Shown here: piece after piece, positions 54,021 to 63,835 of the stretch
Position numbering within the stretch: position 1 is the stretch's first letter
Layout: every line of letters starts with the position of its first letter
Assembly (NCBI RefSeq): GCF_000350225.1
Contig: NW_005179067.1
Coordinates: 62,001 to 126,000, forward strand
Source of the DNA: Chondrus crispus
Taxonomy: Eukaryota; Rhodophyta; Florideophyceae; Gigartinales; Gigartinaceae
Direction of reading: 5' to 3'
Length of the DNA stretch: 64,000 bases
Made by a program: the position numbers and the translations under genes
Notes under the pieces: model-generated
What the model saw: only the letters and a program-made list of their open reading frames with translations
What the model was told of the DNA's origin: nothing
Databases searched by the model: none

Positions 54021-56165
54021 TCATGGTCGACCAAAATCTATTCCAGCCAAAAGGTATCTGCCTCCTCCAATTCTCACAGAGAGCTCGGAAAAGGAACTCC
54101 AGTAGCTGCCCCGCAGAGACGAGCATCTTGCCAGAAGCAAGATGTCCGCTAAAGCGAAAGGGAGACATTTTTTGTCTCGATCGTCGCATCGTCTTGGAGT
54201 ATAGAAAACACGCGAGGGAAACTCCCGCTCTAGTCGAAGAAACACTTCCCTGTGATCTGCGGCCACATAAAACAACTGATCTCGCGGCTGACGCCTCATC
54301 TCAGCAACGAATGTATCTACTCGTGTGAGATTTCGCCAGTAGTCTGTCCGCTTGGAACTTTCTTCGCTATAGTCTGCGGCGCTAACACCATCAATATCAG
54401 CATTGATGCTCTTTCCGCGTATATGAACTCCAATCATACTCGACATGGGGTAACTAGCAAATCTCTCAATGAGACGCACGACATCTATGTGCGGAGTGAG
54501 GGTTCGTAAGACTTGCCAGTATGAACTCTGCGTTCTGATTATGAATGGTGTTACCGGGGATTGGATGACGTAACACGTCGACACGTAAATGTGATGAGAA
54601 ACGTCGTCCTTGACCTCGTCGATAGCGGTATTTGGTGATGTCCCATTTGTCCGCATGTAGTTGTACCATTTCACTTTTTTCATCATAGAGTCTGTGGCGT
54701 TGTTCTTTCGAAAAGGCCAACTGTCATCCCTAACAAACTCGTTAGAGACGACGAATTCATCATTGTTGGTAAAGAGATCTGTGTACAAACAGTTGAGATG
54801 CTGATCTGGCTCCCAGATCAAAACGAGGACCCTATCCGTTCGCCGCGCAAATGCCATAGCTGAACCAAGAGCTCGCAGTCGATTCCCCAAGCCGTACTGA
54901 GTATGGACAAAAAACGCTCTGGGTCGCTGCACACCCTTTCTTCTTTTGCTCATGAGCTTCAACAACAGAAGTCGCTTAGCTGTTTGTGACATTCCTTTCA
55001 GCAACATTGACGGGACTTCAAACTTGTGGTGCAAAATCTGTTGTGCAATACTGGCATTTTCGGTCTCCCAATGTCGCCCGAGAATGGATGCCCTTGCTAT
55101 GGTATCGTTCGGAAGACCAGCGGCCACTTCTAAGTCATTCAAAATGTATTCCTGAACAGTCCTAGGTGAATATTTGCTCCACACAACTTCTGAGAGCGAA
55201 ATGGCGACGTGTACGTCCAGCACAGCCAGATTGTCGAGCGTCGCAATAGTTTGTGTATTGCTAATGACTGGCATGTGCGGCACAGTTGCTGAAGAGCGCG
55301 CCTTATTGCGGGCCGATATTCGTAAGTCTGCTGACGTGAAGGTCGAGTCATTGGTGACAAGGCGACCTGGTACAACGGCTTCAATTACTGAGAATTCCGC
55401 CCAGTCCAGATAAGTGTCTTCGCGAGTGATTTTGTGACAATGATGTTTGCGTTCTAGAGCGACAATCATGGCACTGTAGTTTAAAAGTCTACCACTGGCA
55501 GTACGGACGAGATCGTGCAACGACGTAGCGCCGCTGACATCGGAAAAAATGACGGCAACTCTATCTGTCGTCTGCGAGTATGCGATACTGCTTGCCATGG
55601 CGCGCAGACATTGGGGGAGGGAGCAGCGAGAAATATGGGTGAAGATAGCTCTTCGTTTGACGGGAGACAAGAAGGTGTTTGCCTTCGGAGCCGAGAGCAG
55701 CGAAAGCAAGGCTGCCTGGTGACTTGGGGAAAGAAGGCGAATGTAGCGGACTGGAATAGCATGATGCTCATGCAAGTGGGTTTCTAAGGGGGAAAAGCGG
55801 GGCGGGCGATGAAAAAGAGCGGCGTTGCTCTTCTTCGAGGAGGCATGTATGTCATTGGCTTCAAATGTATTCGTGGTCTCTGAAGTGAGCTCCGAATTGA
55901 GGAGGGAGAAGAAGACAAAGAAGCCAATGGCAAGGACGATGACGTGCCCCAGTGAACTTTCAGTTTCGTTGTTGAGTTTGGACATAAACTTGCGAAATGT
56001 ATGGCGCAAGTAGAGCGGGAGTAAGCGGAGTTGATTTGCTCGTTCGGCGGGGCAGATACAATGCTCTTGGCAATGTTTAGGGGATGGGCAAGTGAGGAAG
56101 TGGTCGGAAGTGGTGCGGGAGAGGAGGTTGCGGGTGTGCATTTGCAGGGGTTTCAGGAAGAGCAA
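54021..56165 (-). CDS. Fucosyltransferase-like type II Golgi membrane protein
   Basis: The C-terminal 290 residues carry the marks of GT-B fucosyltransferases of the NodZ/FUT8/O-FucT clan: YGLGNRLRALGSAMAFARR (from residue 425), SMIGVHIRGKS (VHIRGK at 580-585, the donor-binding HxRxK) and ALADILLLARCSSLRGSYWS (670-690). The frame opens at 56165, but an ATG at 55985 would leave 13 residues before the membrane helix (HVIVLAIGFFVFFSLLNSEL), the classic short tail of a Golgi glycosyltransferase. I think this start likelier. Residues 140-420 form a second, unassigned domain. It probably decorates cell-wall polysaccharide or glycoprotein in the Golgi; donor and acceptor are not proven. Confidence 0.75.
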   Translation of the reverse strand: MLFLKPLQMHTRNLLSRTTSDHFLTCPSPKHCQEHCICPAERANQLRLLPLYLRHTFRKFMSKLNNETESSLGHVIVLAIGFFVFFSLLNSELTSETTNTFEANDIHASSKKSNAALFHRPPRFSPLETHLHEHHAIPVRYIRLLSPSHQAALLSLLSAPKANTFLSPVKRRAIFTHISRCSLPQCLRAMASSIAYSQTTDRVAVIFSDVSGATSLHDLVRTASGRLLNYSAMIVALERKHHCHKITREDTYLDWAEFSVIEAVVPGRLVTNDSTFTSADLRISARNKARSSATVPHMPVISNTQTIATLDNLAVLDVHVAISLSEVVWSKYSPRTVQEYILNDLEVAAGLPNDTIARASILGRHWETENASIAQQILHHKFEVPSMLLKGMSQTAKRLLLLKLMSKRRKGVQRPRAFFVHTQYGLGNRLRALGSAMAFARRTDRVLVLIWEPDQHLNCLYTDLFTNNDEFVVSNEFVRDDSWPFRKNNATDSMMKKVKWYNYMRTNGTSPNTAIDEVKDDVSHHIYVSTCYVIQSPVTPFIIRTQSSYWQVLRTLTPHIDVVRLIERFASYPMSSMIGVHIRGKSINADIDGVSAADYSEESSKRTDYWRNLTRVDTFVAEMRRQPRDQLFYVAADHREVFLRLEREFPSRVFYTPRRCDDRDKKCLPFALADILLLARCSSLRGSYWSSFSELSVRIGGGRYLLAGIDFGRP

Positions 56166-56908
56166 AAAGAAGCGGGAGTGTGTGTGTGAATGAGGGAGTG
56201 GACTATTGAGACATGTGGCAAAGTTATTTTTGTTGGGGAATGGTGTTGAGAGGGTTTATCACTGAGCAAGGGGGAATGTGGCATGGGGAATACTTGGTAG
56301 TGAGGGTAAAGGAAAGCATGAGAAGCAAGACAAGAAAGGAGATGGAAAGGAGCGAGCACACAGTGTCAGGGGGATGAAGCTTTTTAGCAGATTTGCTTTT
56401 AGCTGGGAGTCAGAAAATGAATGGATCAAGGTGACAAGGGTGGAGTGTGTGTGTTGGCAGACGGTGTCGGTGTGGTTTGTTTATGTTTATGTTTATGTTT
56501 ATGTATACGACTGTCTCGTTGGGTTGTGATGAATGCGGTTGAAAACAAAAAGTAACGGTTGGTGTACAAAGAAGGGGCGGGGAAGCAGACAGAGGACAGA
56601 GAAAGCATGTCGGTGTTGGATGAAGAAAGAATGATGCTGCTCATCAAATTCCAGAAACAGAGAGGCATCCGAACTTGTCATGGCCGCGACAGTTGAATTC
56701 AGCACTGTACACGTGTACTCAGTGCATAAAGAGAGATTGTACAGCACTGCTGTACCACTCTGCTACACACTTCGAAGGTGCAGTATCCAAGGGTACCGTT
56801 ATACTGTAGTGTCTCTCCCTCACACGTGTGCACCCTCCTTACCCCTTCTTACCCCTCTCCTCTTCCACCCGACCTCCCCGGAAGCACCGCGACCAACACG
56901 ACCCCACA
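56166..56908. promoter_or_regulatory. Divergent promoter region between transferase and thiolase
   Basis: 743 bases between oppositely directed genes. A short TTTATG microsatellite (four units near 56479-56505) and several GTGTACA words near 56705-56745 are visible. No gene supported. Confidence 0.45.
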
Positions 56909-58252
56909 ATGGCCCTCGCTTCCTCCCCCCATCTTTGCGATGTAGTAATTGTTGGCGCCGCTCGTACCCCTATCGGTTCCTTTGGCGGCGCCCTGGCCCA
57001 AGTCCCGGCCACAGAGCTCGGCGCAATTGCAATAAAAGGTATGTCTTTCTGACAACAACTCTCTAAACCTGCATGACATGCTTACCAACCCGGTGACCGT
57101 ACACGATCTTACCTCATGTCTGCTTCTAAATCGTCCTTCGCTCCCGCATCGTCAGGCGCCCTAGAAAAAGCGTCACTCCCTGCCTCCGATGTTGACGCCT
57201 GCTACATGGGCAACGTCTGCAGCGCCGGCCTCGGGCAAGCTCCCGCTCGTCAAGCCGCGTTAAAAGCCGGTCTCCCCCCTTCGTGCGTCTGCACCACCGT
57301 CAACAAAGTCTGTGCCTCCGGTCTCAAGAGCATCACCCTCGCCGCCCAGGACATCGCCCTCGGCATCGCCGAAGTCGTCGTCGCGGGCGGCATGGAGAAC
57401 ATGTCCGCCACCCCGTACTATCTCCCCAAAGCCCGCTTCGGCTACCGCATGGGCGACCAATCTACCATTGACGGCATCCTGTGCGACGGCCTAACTGACT
57501 CCACGGAGGACAAGCACATGGGCACGTTTGCCGAACGTTGTGCCGCCACCCATGGGTTTTCAAGGAGCGCGCAGGACGACTACGCGCGAATGAGCTATCG
57601 CCGCAGTGTAAATGCGTGGAGCGAGGGCAAGTTTGCAGGCGAAATAGTCCCCGTGCGCGCGATGGTGGGAAGGAAGGAGGTCGACGTCGACCGGGATGAG
57701 GAGTGCACGCGCACGCCCATCGACAAGATCGCGACCATGCGCCCGGCATTCCTGAAGGACGGGACGGGTACCGTCACCAGCGGAAACGCATCGGGCTTGA
57801 ACGATGGCGCGGCAGCCGTCGTCCTCATGAGCCGCGCGCGCGCCACGCAACTGGACATGGCCGTATTGGGCACAGTGACGGGGTTTGCCGACGCGGAGCG
57901 TGCCCCAGCCGACTTCACTATCGCGCCGGCACTCGCGATTCCGAAAGCGCTCAAGAGGGCGGGGAGAAAGATGGACGAGGTCGATGTGTTCGAGATCAAC
58001 GAAGCGTTTGCGGTAGTTGCGCTCGCGAATTGCAAGCTCATGGGGCTGGAGGGGGGAAAGGTGAATGTGTGGGGCGGGGCAGTTAGTCTAGGGCATCCCA
58101 TAGGGTGTGGTGGGGCTCGGATTGTAGTGACGTTGCTATCAGTGATGAGGGAGAGAGGGGGGAGGGTGGGGGTTGCGGGGATTTGTAATGGTGGCGGGGG
58201 AGCGACGGCAATGGTGGTGGAAAGGGAGGCAAGGGTGCAGTCAAGGATTTGA
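56909..58252 (+). CDS. Acetyl-CoA C-acetyltransferase (type II thiolase), two exons
   Basis: Exon 1 runs from the ATG at 56909 (CACAATGG context) to 57038. A 117-base GT-AG intron (57039-57155, GTATGT...GTCAG) splits a glycine codon, and exon 2 ends at 58252. The result is 408 residues. The thiolase signatures are all present: [20 protein letters not shown] at the start, the nucleophile in [28 protein letters not shown], the base in [16 protein letters not shown], and [13 protein letters not shown] with the second active cysteine. It condenses two acetyl-CoA to acetoacetyl-CoA, the first step of the mevalonate pathway, or works in reverse. The last three residues are SRI, a known minor peroxisomal signal in plants. 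This is the only intron I can define in the window. Confidence 0.95.
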
Positions 58253-58486
58253 GAAACCCGGTCCGCAAATTTGGCGCAATCCTCCGATTCCGATTGAGAC
58301 CCACAAAAAAAGCAGCAATTTACCTGAAACGCGCCGAAAATGGATCTTAAGCTTTCTACTACTTTGTGCTTTTGGCGCAGCTTTGCGAACCCCGCCCTCC
58401 TCTCAAGCCCCGCACCACGTCCGCCATCGATCTCTATTGACCGCTGCAGTCCCGCCTAGCCGCGTCCCACACATATCTCTACCGCC

Positions 58487-59863
58487 ATGTCTTTCAAAGA
58501 GAGTCCCCGTACCCGCAAGCGCATCCGTCAGTCGACGTTGGGTCTCTCCCCGCAGGGACAGCCCAAGCTGCGGAAGATCAGTGTCGCTCCAGACGACAAC
58601 GACCGCGGCGCCTGGGATCATCGCAAGGGCCTCATCACTTTCATCCCTCACGCGTGGAAGCCCGACGCCATACGCGCCAAGTATGGCGAAGACGCGCCCA
58701 TAAAAGTCGCCGCTTTCGATTTGGACAGCACCCTCATCACCACCAAGACCCGCGCAAAGTTTCCCAAGACCCCGCACGACTGGAAGTTTGTGTTCCAGGG
58801 CGTTGCGAACAAGCTCAATGCGCTCTCCGATGAAGGCTATTTGCTCGTCCTTTTTACCAATCAAGCAGGTGTGGGTAACGGTCGCATCACCGATTTGTTT
58901 GTCAAGACACGAATTGCCGCCATCATGGCTGACGTCCGTGCCGACATGGGCGCGTTTGTGGCCACCGGAAAGGATAACTATCGCAAGCCTGGCACGGGAA
59001 TGTGGGAGGAGTTTGCCCAATCCATTGGCGGCCTTCAGTTGATCGATCCCACCAATTCGTTTTACGTTGGTGACGCCGCGGGAAGACCGGCTCGCCCGGG
59101 TGGCGACAAAGACTTTTCGGATAGCGATTTACGCTTCAGCATCAACATCGGGCTTCCTTTTCGCACACCGGAAGAGTACTTTGCGAACAAGAAGAGCGAA
59201 GCCGTGTCCGCTTCCAACTTGAAAGGTTTTGATCCGCGCACCATCGTGCAAACAGCGTCCGATGTCACGCTATTGGATGGCACTACGGACGTTGAAGCCT
59301 TGCTTACCAAGTCGCTTACACCACCAGACGTCGCCAAGGACCTCATCATGGGCGGAGCCGCGCCCGACGAGCGTCCTGCCGCACAGACCATGGTGCTCAT
59401 GCACGGCATGCCTGCGTCTGGCAAGACATCGTTTGTTCGGCGTCATCTTCTCTCCCGCGGGTATATCTGGATCAACCAGGACACGATGCAGACTTTTGCG
59501 CGTTGTGCGCGAGCTACGCGGGAAGCACTGGCGAGCGGGTATAGCGTGGTGATCGACAACACCAACCCAAATAAGAAGGCACGAGGGAGGTACATCGAAA
59601 TCGGTAAAGGTTGCAATCAGGGGCTGAGGATTTTGGCGCTCTGTATGAAAACGCCAAAGGACTTGGCGCAGCATCTCAATATTGTAAGAGAAAGGGAGAG
59701 CAAGGGGGGAGTGCAGCACATCCCAGTGGTGGCGTATCATATGTTCTTAAAGAGGGCTTCGCCGCCAGAGTTAGAGGAAGGGATCGATCGGATTGCTGAT
59801 ATCAAATTTCTGCCATGCTTCTCTTCGGAGAGAGAGCAATACATATTTACAAGACTGACATGA
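58487..59863 (+). CDS. PNKP: Polynucleotide 5'-kinase/3'-phosphatase (PNKP-like)
   Basis: 458 residues. The N-terminal basic stretch (SPRTRKRIRQS) may be a nuclear signal. The phosphatase has the HAD motif AAFDLDSTLITT near residue 78 (the usual DG is DS here), VLFTNQAGVGNGR, and FYVGDAAGRPA with the metal-binding Asp. The kinase has a P-loop, MHGMPASGKTSF, near residue 307, then WINQDTMQTF and VVIDNTNPNKKARGRYI, and ends QHIPVVAYHMFLKRASPPEL. This is the order of animal and plant PNKP, which repairs broken DNA ends before ligation. The FHA domain of the animal enzyme is absent, as in yeast and some plants. It lies 234 bases after the thiolase on the same strand and converges on EMC7. Confidence 0.92.
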   Translation: MSFKESPRTRKRIRQSTLGLSPQGQPKLRKISVAPDDNDRGAWDHRKGLITFIPHAWKPDAIRAKYGEDAPIKVAAFDLDSTLITTKTRAKFPKTPHDWKFVFQGVANKLNALSDEGYLLVLFTNQAGVGNGRITDLFVKTRIAAIMADVRADMGAFVATGKDNYRKPGTGMWEEFAQSIGGLQLIDPTNSFYVGDAAGRPARPGGDKDFSDSDLRFSINIGLPFRTPEEYFANKKSEAVSASNLKGFDPRTIVQTASDVTLLDGTTDVEALLTKSLTPPDVAKDLIMGGAAPDERPAAQTMVLMHGMPASGKTSFVRRHLLSRGYIWINQDTMQTFARCARATREALASGYSVVIDNTNPNKKARGRYIEIGKGCNQGLRILALCMKTPKDLAQHLNIVRERESKGGVQHIPVVAYHMFLKRASPPELEEGIDRIADIKFLPCFSSEREQYIFTRLT

Positions 59864-59928
59864 TTCAGATCCTGTGCTGGAGGAATAGACGTTTGTATAA
59901 AGTGAGTTTTGACCTTGCCTTTGTGTTA

Positions 59929-60564
59929 TTAAGTTTGTTGCTGCGGCTGCACGCTCGCACCGGATCCGTCTCGGCCAAGCAGGGCCTTGACCAAGGCGTT
60001 GGGGTCACCAATGTCTTCATCCTTCTCCCCTAGAACTTCTTCGCGCAATTCCTGTGGCAAATCCCTGATGACTTGGGGAAACCAAACAACGAAGATAACG
60101 GCCAGGAGTTGCAACAGGCGGTACTTTAATCGCCACAAGTCGCGCAGTTGCCACGGGGCGGGCTTCTTTGCATAATTAGTCTTCTTCCGCGGCGTCATCA
60201 CAATCTCCGTCTGTTCTGGCCAGATTGCGTCCTCGCGTGGCGGAAGCAACAGCGGATCCTTGCGCGGCATGGCCGACGCCACAGCGCCGTTTTTCAATAG
60301 CACGAGCAGTTGCGTATATTCATAGGTGTCCGCGCCGTAAACCTCGAGCACGAAAACGCCGTCAGTTTGCTTGGAGAGACGCGAGAAGAGGAGAGAGCCG
60401 TCCTGAGCGACGGCCGAGGAATCGACGATTGCACCGCCCGATGCGTGCACGACCACGGAGAGGGCAGTACTCTCGCGCGCCGACTCGCGCACGGTGCCCG
60501 TGATTTCGGTACTCACGGCATGGGATGACAAACACAAGATTGCGGCGACGAGAAGGGGAAGCAT
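59929..60564 (-). CDS. EMC7: ER membrane protein complex subunit 7 homologue
   Basis: 211 residues. Signal peptide MLPLLVAAILCLSSHAVS, then a beta-sandwich (TEITGTVRESAREST, GSLLFSRLSKQTDGVFVLEV) of the carboxypeptidase-regulatory type found in EMC7. A conserved linker (PWQLRDLWRLKYRLLQLLAV) enters one membrane helix (AVIFVVWFPQVI). The Gln-rich tail is cytosolic. In the EMC this subunit's lumenal sandwich helps insert tail-anchored and multi-pass proteins into the ER. Length and layout agree with plant and animal EMC7. It ends 66 bases from PNKP (tail to tail) and starts 198 bases from the divergent methyltransferase gene. Confidence 0.85.
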   Translation of the reverse strand: MLPLLVAAILCLSSHAVSTEITGTVRESARESTALSVVVHASGGAIVDSSAVAQDGSLLFSRLSKQTDGVFVLEVYGADTYEYTQLLVLLKNGAVASAMPRKDPLLLPPREDAIWPEQTEIVMTPRKKTNYAKKPAPWQLRDLWRLKYRLLQLLAVIFVVWFPQVIRDLPQELREEVLGEKDEDIGDPNALVKALLGRDGSGASVQPQQQT

Positions 60565-60762
60565 CTTGCGCAGCTCCCGATAGGAAAGGACTTAGGTCGT
60601 CCTCACGGATGATCAGAGGACACTGTGGCCTCGTAGACGAAATGTTCTGAGTACAACTGTACTGAACAGTACAATGATTTTAGCGGGGCCTCCGTGTAGC
60701 TACATCTTCCCTTGAACCACCGGGACTCCCTGAAGCGGCACGCTTTTGACGTCAGGGCAAAC

Positions 60763-61380
60763 ATGCCCGCGACTACATCGCCAACCCCGGAACAGGCGTC
60801 CCCCCCCTCGATCGCCTCAGTAGGTCTCGCGACTGTGTGCACGCTCCTCGCCAGCCTGACAGTTCTGACGACGCCCTTCCTGCGTCGGTATACAGGTGCG
60901 CCGTACGTCGCGTCGTCGCCCGCTGCGCGTGCGGCCATCCGTGCGGCGCTGCACGAGCGGCGCGGCGCGCACCCGTCGCACGCGCCCCCGCGCTTCACCG
61001 ACCTTGGCTCCGGCTCTGGCGAGCTGGTACTGGACGCGGCGCGGGCGGGCTTCCGCGCGCGCGGCGTCGAGCTCAACCTGTGGCTGGTGCTACGTGCGCG
61101 CGCGAGCGCGTGGCGGCTACCGGACGACGTGCGTGCGAGGGTCGAGTTCGCATGGCAGGACATGTGGACGTGCGAGGTTGGCGACGAGGATGTCGTGGCC
61201 GTGTTTGGCGTGCCGGGGATTATGGAGAGGGTGGGGGGGTTGGTGGAGGGCTGTCATGAGGGGTGTTTAGTCTGTTGTAATTCGTTTGCGATACCGGGTC
61301 GGAAGGCGAAGGGGAAGAGAGGCGGGGTGTACTTTTATTCCGTGGGGAGGATGGCGGGGGCCGCAAGGAAGGATTGCTGA
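60763..61380 (+). CDS. ATPSCKMT/FAM173-like lysine methyltransferase
   Basis: About 205 residues from the ATG at 60763; an in-frame ATG at 60712 would add 17. An N-terminal hydrophobic helix (LATVCTLLASLTVLTTPFL) precedes the AdoMet fold: FTDLGSGSGELVLDAARAGF (motif I), RGVELNLWLVLRARA, and DEDVVAVFGVPGIMERVGGL. The ELN-WL and FGVP motifs are typical of the FAM173 family, whose human members methylate the mitochondrial ADP/ATP carrier and the ATP synthase c subunit. A mitochondrial inner-membrane role is therefore likely. The coding DNA is very GC-rich compared with neighbours, which leaves shadow frames open. It shares a short promoter with EMC7 and is followed after 146 bases by RanGAP. Confidence 0.85.
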   Translation: MPATTSPTPEQASPPSIASVGLATVCTLLASLTVLTTPFLRRYTGAPYVASSPAARAAIRAALHERRGAHPSHAPPRFTDLGSGSGELVLDAARAGFRARGVELNLWLVLRARASAWRLPDDVRARVEFAWQDMWTCEVGDEDVVAVFGVPGIMERVGGLVEGCHEGCLVCCNSFAIPGRKAKGKRGGVYFYSVGRMAGAARKDC

Positions 61381-61526
61381 TGTAGACCACAAGACCGTGT
61401 GGTGTTCCCTGTACTGTATTTTGAAGCGGGAAAGCAGTCCACTCCCCTCCCGCCCTCCCTTTTTGAATCACTTTTTGTTCGCCCCCATTCTCCTGCCCCC
61501 CCAAACCACTGCGTTGATCCCCCGCC

Positions 61527-63611
61527 ATGTCTTCAATCTTCTCCGTCCCCTCTACCACGTCCGCCATGTCCTCTTCCTCCACCGCCGCTTCCCCCCCTAC
61601 TGCAGACCCCCTCACCTTCCGGTACCGCCCTGACCGCCGCCAGCCCCTCACCCGCCAGCAAGCGCAGCAGGTCGTCGCCACACTCTACAACAAACCCTAC
61701 ACCACCATTTCGCTGGGCGGCTGTGCAGTTAGAGACGGTGCTGCCGTTGTCATCGGCGAAGCTTTGATGCATCTCGCTGAGAAAAAATGCGTCCGCAACG
61801 TTGACTTTTCCGATTGCATCGGGTCTCTCTCCGAAGAGGAGGCCCTCCGCAGTCTGCATTCCCTCTCCCACGCAATCGGCCAGTGGAAGGGGCTCCGCTC
61901 CGTCAACCTTTCCCACAACGCCCTCGGCAGCCTTGGCATCTCTCAATGCGGCGCGATGCTGGAGAAGCAACAAGACCTCCAGGAGCTCCGCCTAGAACAC
62001 GCGGGCCTTGCAGCAGAATCGGCCCGTCTCATCCAGAGCTATTTGGGCGTCCGCCCCGCCACCCGTCTCCGCTCGCTTCAAATCCACGCAAACTCTCTCG
62101 ACTCGGCGGGCACCATCTACTTTGCCGAGATTGTCGGAAAGTCCCCCAACATCCAATGTCTCCGTCTCTCCTCGGTCAACGCCGGCGCCAACGCCCTTGC
62201 CCGCGTTGCCTTTGCCCTGGAAAGCAAGACCTGTTTGCGCGAACTTGATCTTTCCGATAACCTTCTCGATTCCGCCGCCGCCACCGCCCTGGCCAACTCG
62301 CTTGTCGCCCTGCCGCATCTCCAACGACTCATCCTGAAAGACCTCGACATGAAAGATGCCGCACTCAAAGCACTGCTCAAACCCTTTGTTGACGCCGAAC
62401 ACAAGCCCCCGCTTACCCATCTGGCCCTCGCTGATAACGAATTATCCCCGGCCGTCGCCCCCGTCTTGGAGTCGCTATTGTTCGCCTATTCCCACACTTT
62501 GACTTATCTCGACCTCAGCCACAATGAGCTGGGGCCCGCCACGGCTCAGAGCTTGACAGATGCGTTGGCGGACGCGCACAGAGCGGGCAAGAAAATCGCT
62601 CTCAAGACGCTCCTGCTCGCGAAGACCAAGATCCCTGGAATCCCGATCCTGCGTCTTACCAGGGAACTAGTCGCCCTTCCAGGGTTTGAACGCTTGGATA
62701 TTCTGCGCAACCCAATCCCGAAAGTTGTCTATGATTGTATTGTGGGGGCCCTCGGGCCCAGTGCTGTACTTTACAACGTCGCTGTTGTACCTAATGAAGG
62801 TGAAGAGTCTAGCACGACGTCTAGTCAGGTCGATGAAGAGCAGTTGCAAGAGGCAATGCAGGAGTTTGCGGACATAACATCAGTGATGATACCCAGCACA
62901 CCCCGATCCTCCGAATTGCTGTCGCCATTCTCGGAACAGTCCTCCTCCCAATCCAGGTCTGCCGTCTCCAGGTTGCGCACCCTTTTCTCCGAACAGGGAT
63001 CAGAGAATGGCAGCGAGCAGACGTCCTCCCGAGTCCCTGGCACGGTGGAGGAGACATCCACGTCAACACGAACTGCGCCGCCTAGAAGCTTCGAGGATGA
63101 TAGCGGCGCAAGAGAGGACAATTCGGAGACCAATGCCCCCTCTTCGTCGCCGCAGACTCTGCCAGTCAACGGAGCGACTATGACTTCATCAACTCTGTCA
63201 ACGGCGAGAAATGTCTTGCAAGAACCCGGGGCGATACCAGTTGCGTCTGTAGCAAATAGGATCGTGACCAGTGCCGAACAGCCCGAGTCTGCCAAAAAGC
63301 TCAAGACAAGTCTTGCGTCCTTTAGGCGAGCGTTTACAAACTTGTCAAGCGAGTTCGGACCTCCTGTTTCGTCTCCGCTCGTTGCTGAAAACAGAATTGC
63401 ATATCTGGGAGATATGGGCAATGCGTCAAACAATGTTGGTGACTATCTGCTAGCAGGAGAGCTATCGCGAGACGGAGCTAGAAAGCAATCGGCTCTTGGA
63501 GCACTCGTTAACATTCTTGGGGCACTGCTTATTGGGGCATTCCTCGTTATCCTTGTGCTTGCGATTGTGCAGTCCCTTGAAGAGTCCACATTCGCTTATC
63601 GGGCCGTGTAA
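61527..63611 (+). CDS. RanGAP-like leucine-rich protein with C-terminal membrane anchor
   Basis: 694 residues. After a Ser/Thr-rich start come about ten leucine-rich repeats of the ribonuclease-inhibitor type (residues 50-410). The first resembles plant RanGAP: NVDFSDCIGSLSEEEALRSL, then LRSVNLSHNALGSLGISQCG, and later LTYLDLSHNELGPATAQSL. RanGAP stimulates GTP hydrolysis by Ran and keeps Ran-GDP in the cytosol. A long Ser/Thr-rich, presumably disordered region (420-650) ends in a hydrophobic helix (LVNILGALLIGAFLVILVLA, about 661-682) just before the C-terminus, making it tail-anchored. There is no plant WPP domain. The catalytic arginine is not obvious in the usual place, so activity needs testing. 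It could instead be another LRR protein. Confidence 0.7.
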   Translation: MSSIFSVPSTTSAMSSSSTAASPPTADPLTFRYRPDRRQPLTRQQAQQVVATLYNKPYTTISLGGCAVRDGAAVVIGEALMHLAEKKCVRNVDFSDCIGSLSEEEALRSLHSLSHAIGQWKGLRSVNLSHNALGSLGISQCGAMLEKQQDLQELRLEHAGLAAESARLIQSYLGVRPATRLRSLQIHANSLDSAGTIYFAEIVGKSPNIQCLRLSSVNAGANALARVAFALESKTCLRELDLSDNLLDSAAATALANSLVALPHLQRLILKDLDMKDAALKALLKPFVDAEHKPPLTHLALADNELSPAVAPVLESLLFAYSHTLTYLDLSHNELGPATAQSLTDALADAHRAGKKIALKTLLLAKTKIPGIPILRLTRELVALPGFERLDILRNPIPKVVYDCIVGALGPSAVLYNVAVVPNEGEESSTTSSQVDEEQLQEAMQEFADITSVMIPSTPRSSELLSPFSEQSSSQSRSAVSRLRTLFSEQGSENGSEQTSSRVPGTVEETSTSTRTAPPRSFEDDSGAREDNSETNAPSSSPQTLPVNGATMTSSTLSTARNVLQEPGAIPVASVANRIVTSAEQPESAKKLKTSLASFRRAFTNLSSEFGPPVSSPLVAENRIAYLGDMGNASNNVGDYLLAGELSRDGARKQSALGALVNILGALLIGAFLVILVLAIVQSLEESTFAYRAV

Positions 63612-63835
63612 ACGTCCATATGTAAACAAATCGAGCTTTGTATATATCGGCAATGTCCCACAGAGGCGCCACAGAATAAAAAAGCTGGATAATACTGGAT
63701 GAAATCTGCACACTAGAACAGGAGCTTCAGTGCACAAAGATACTTTCCAATGTTGTCTCGCTTCTGAAAGCCGCCTACTTGGTGGTGCTCTTTACTGGGC
63801 AAAAAACAAAAAAAAGAATGGAGACGAGAAGGCCC

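Noticed and set aside
60837-61270. Two more open frames inside the methyltransferase gene
   Set aside because: They are Arg/Ala-rich shadows caused by high GC; only one frame has AdoMet motifs.
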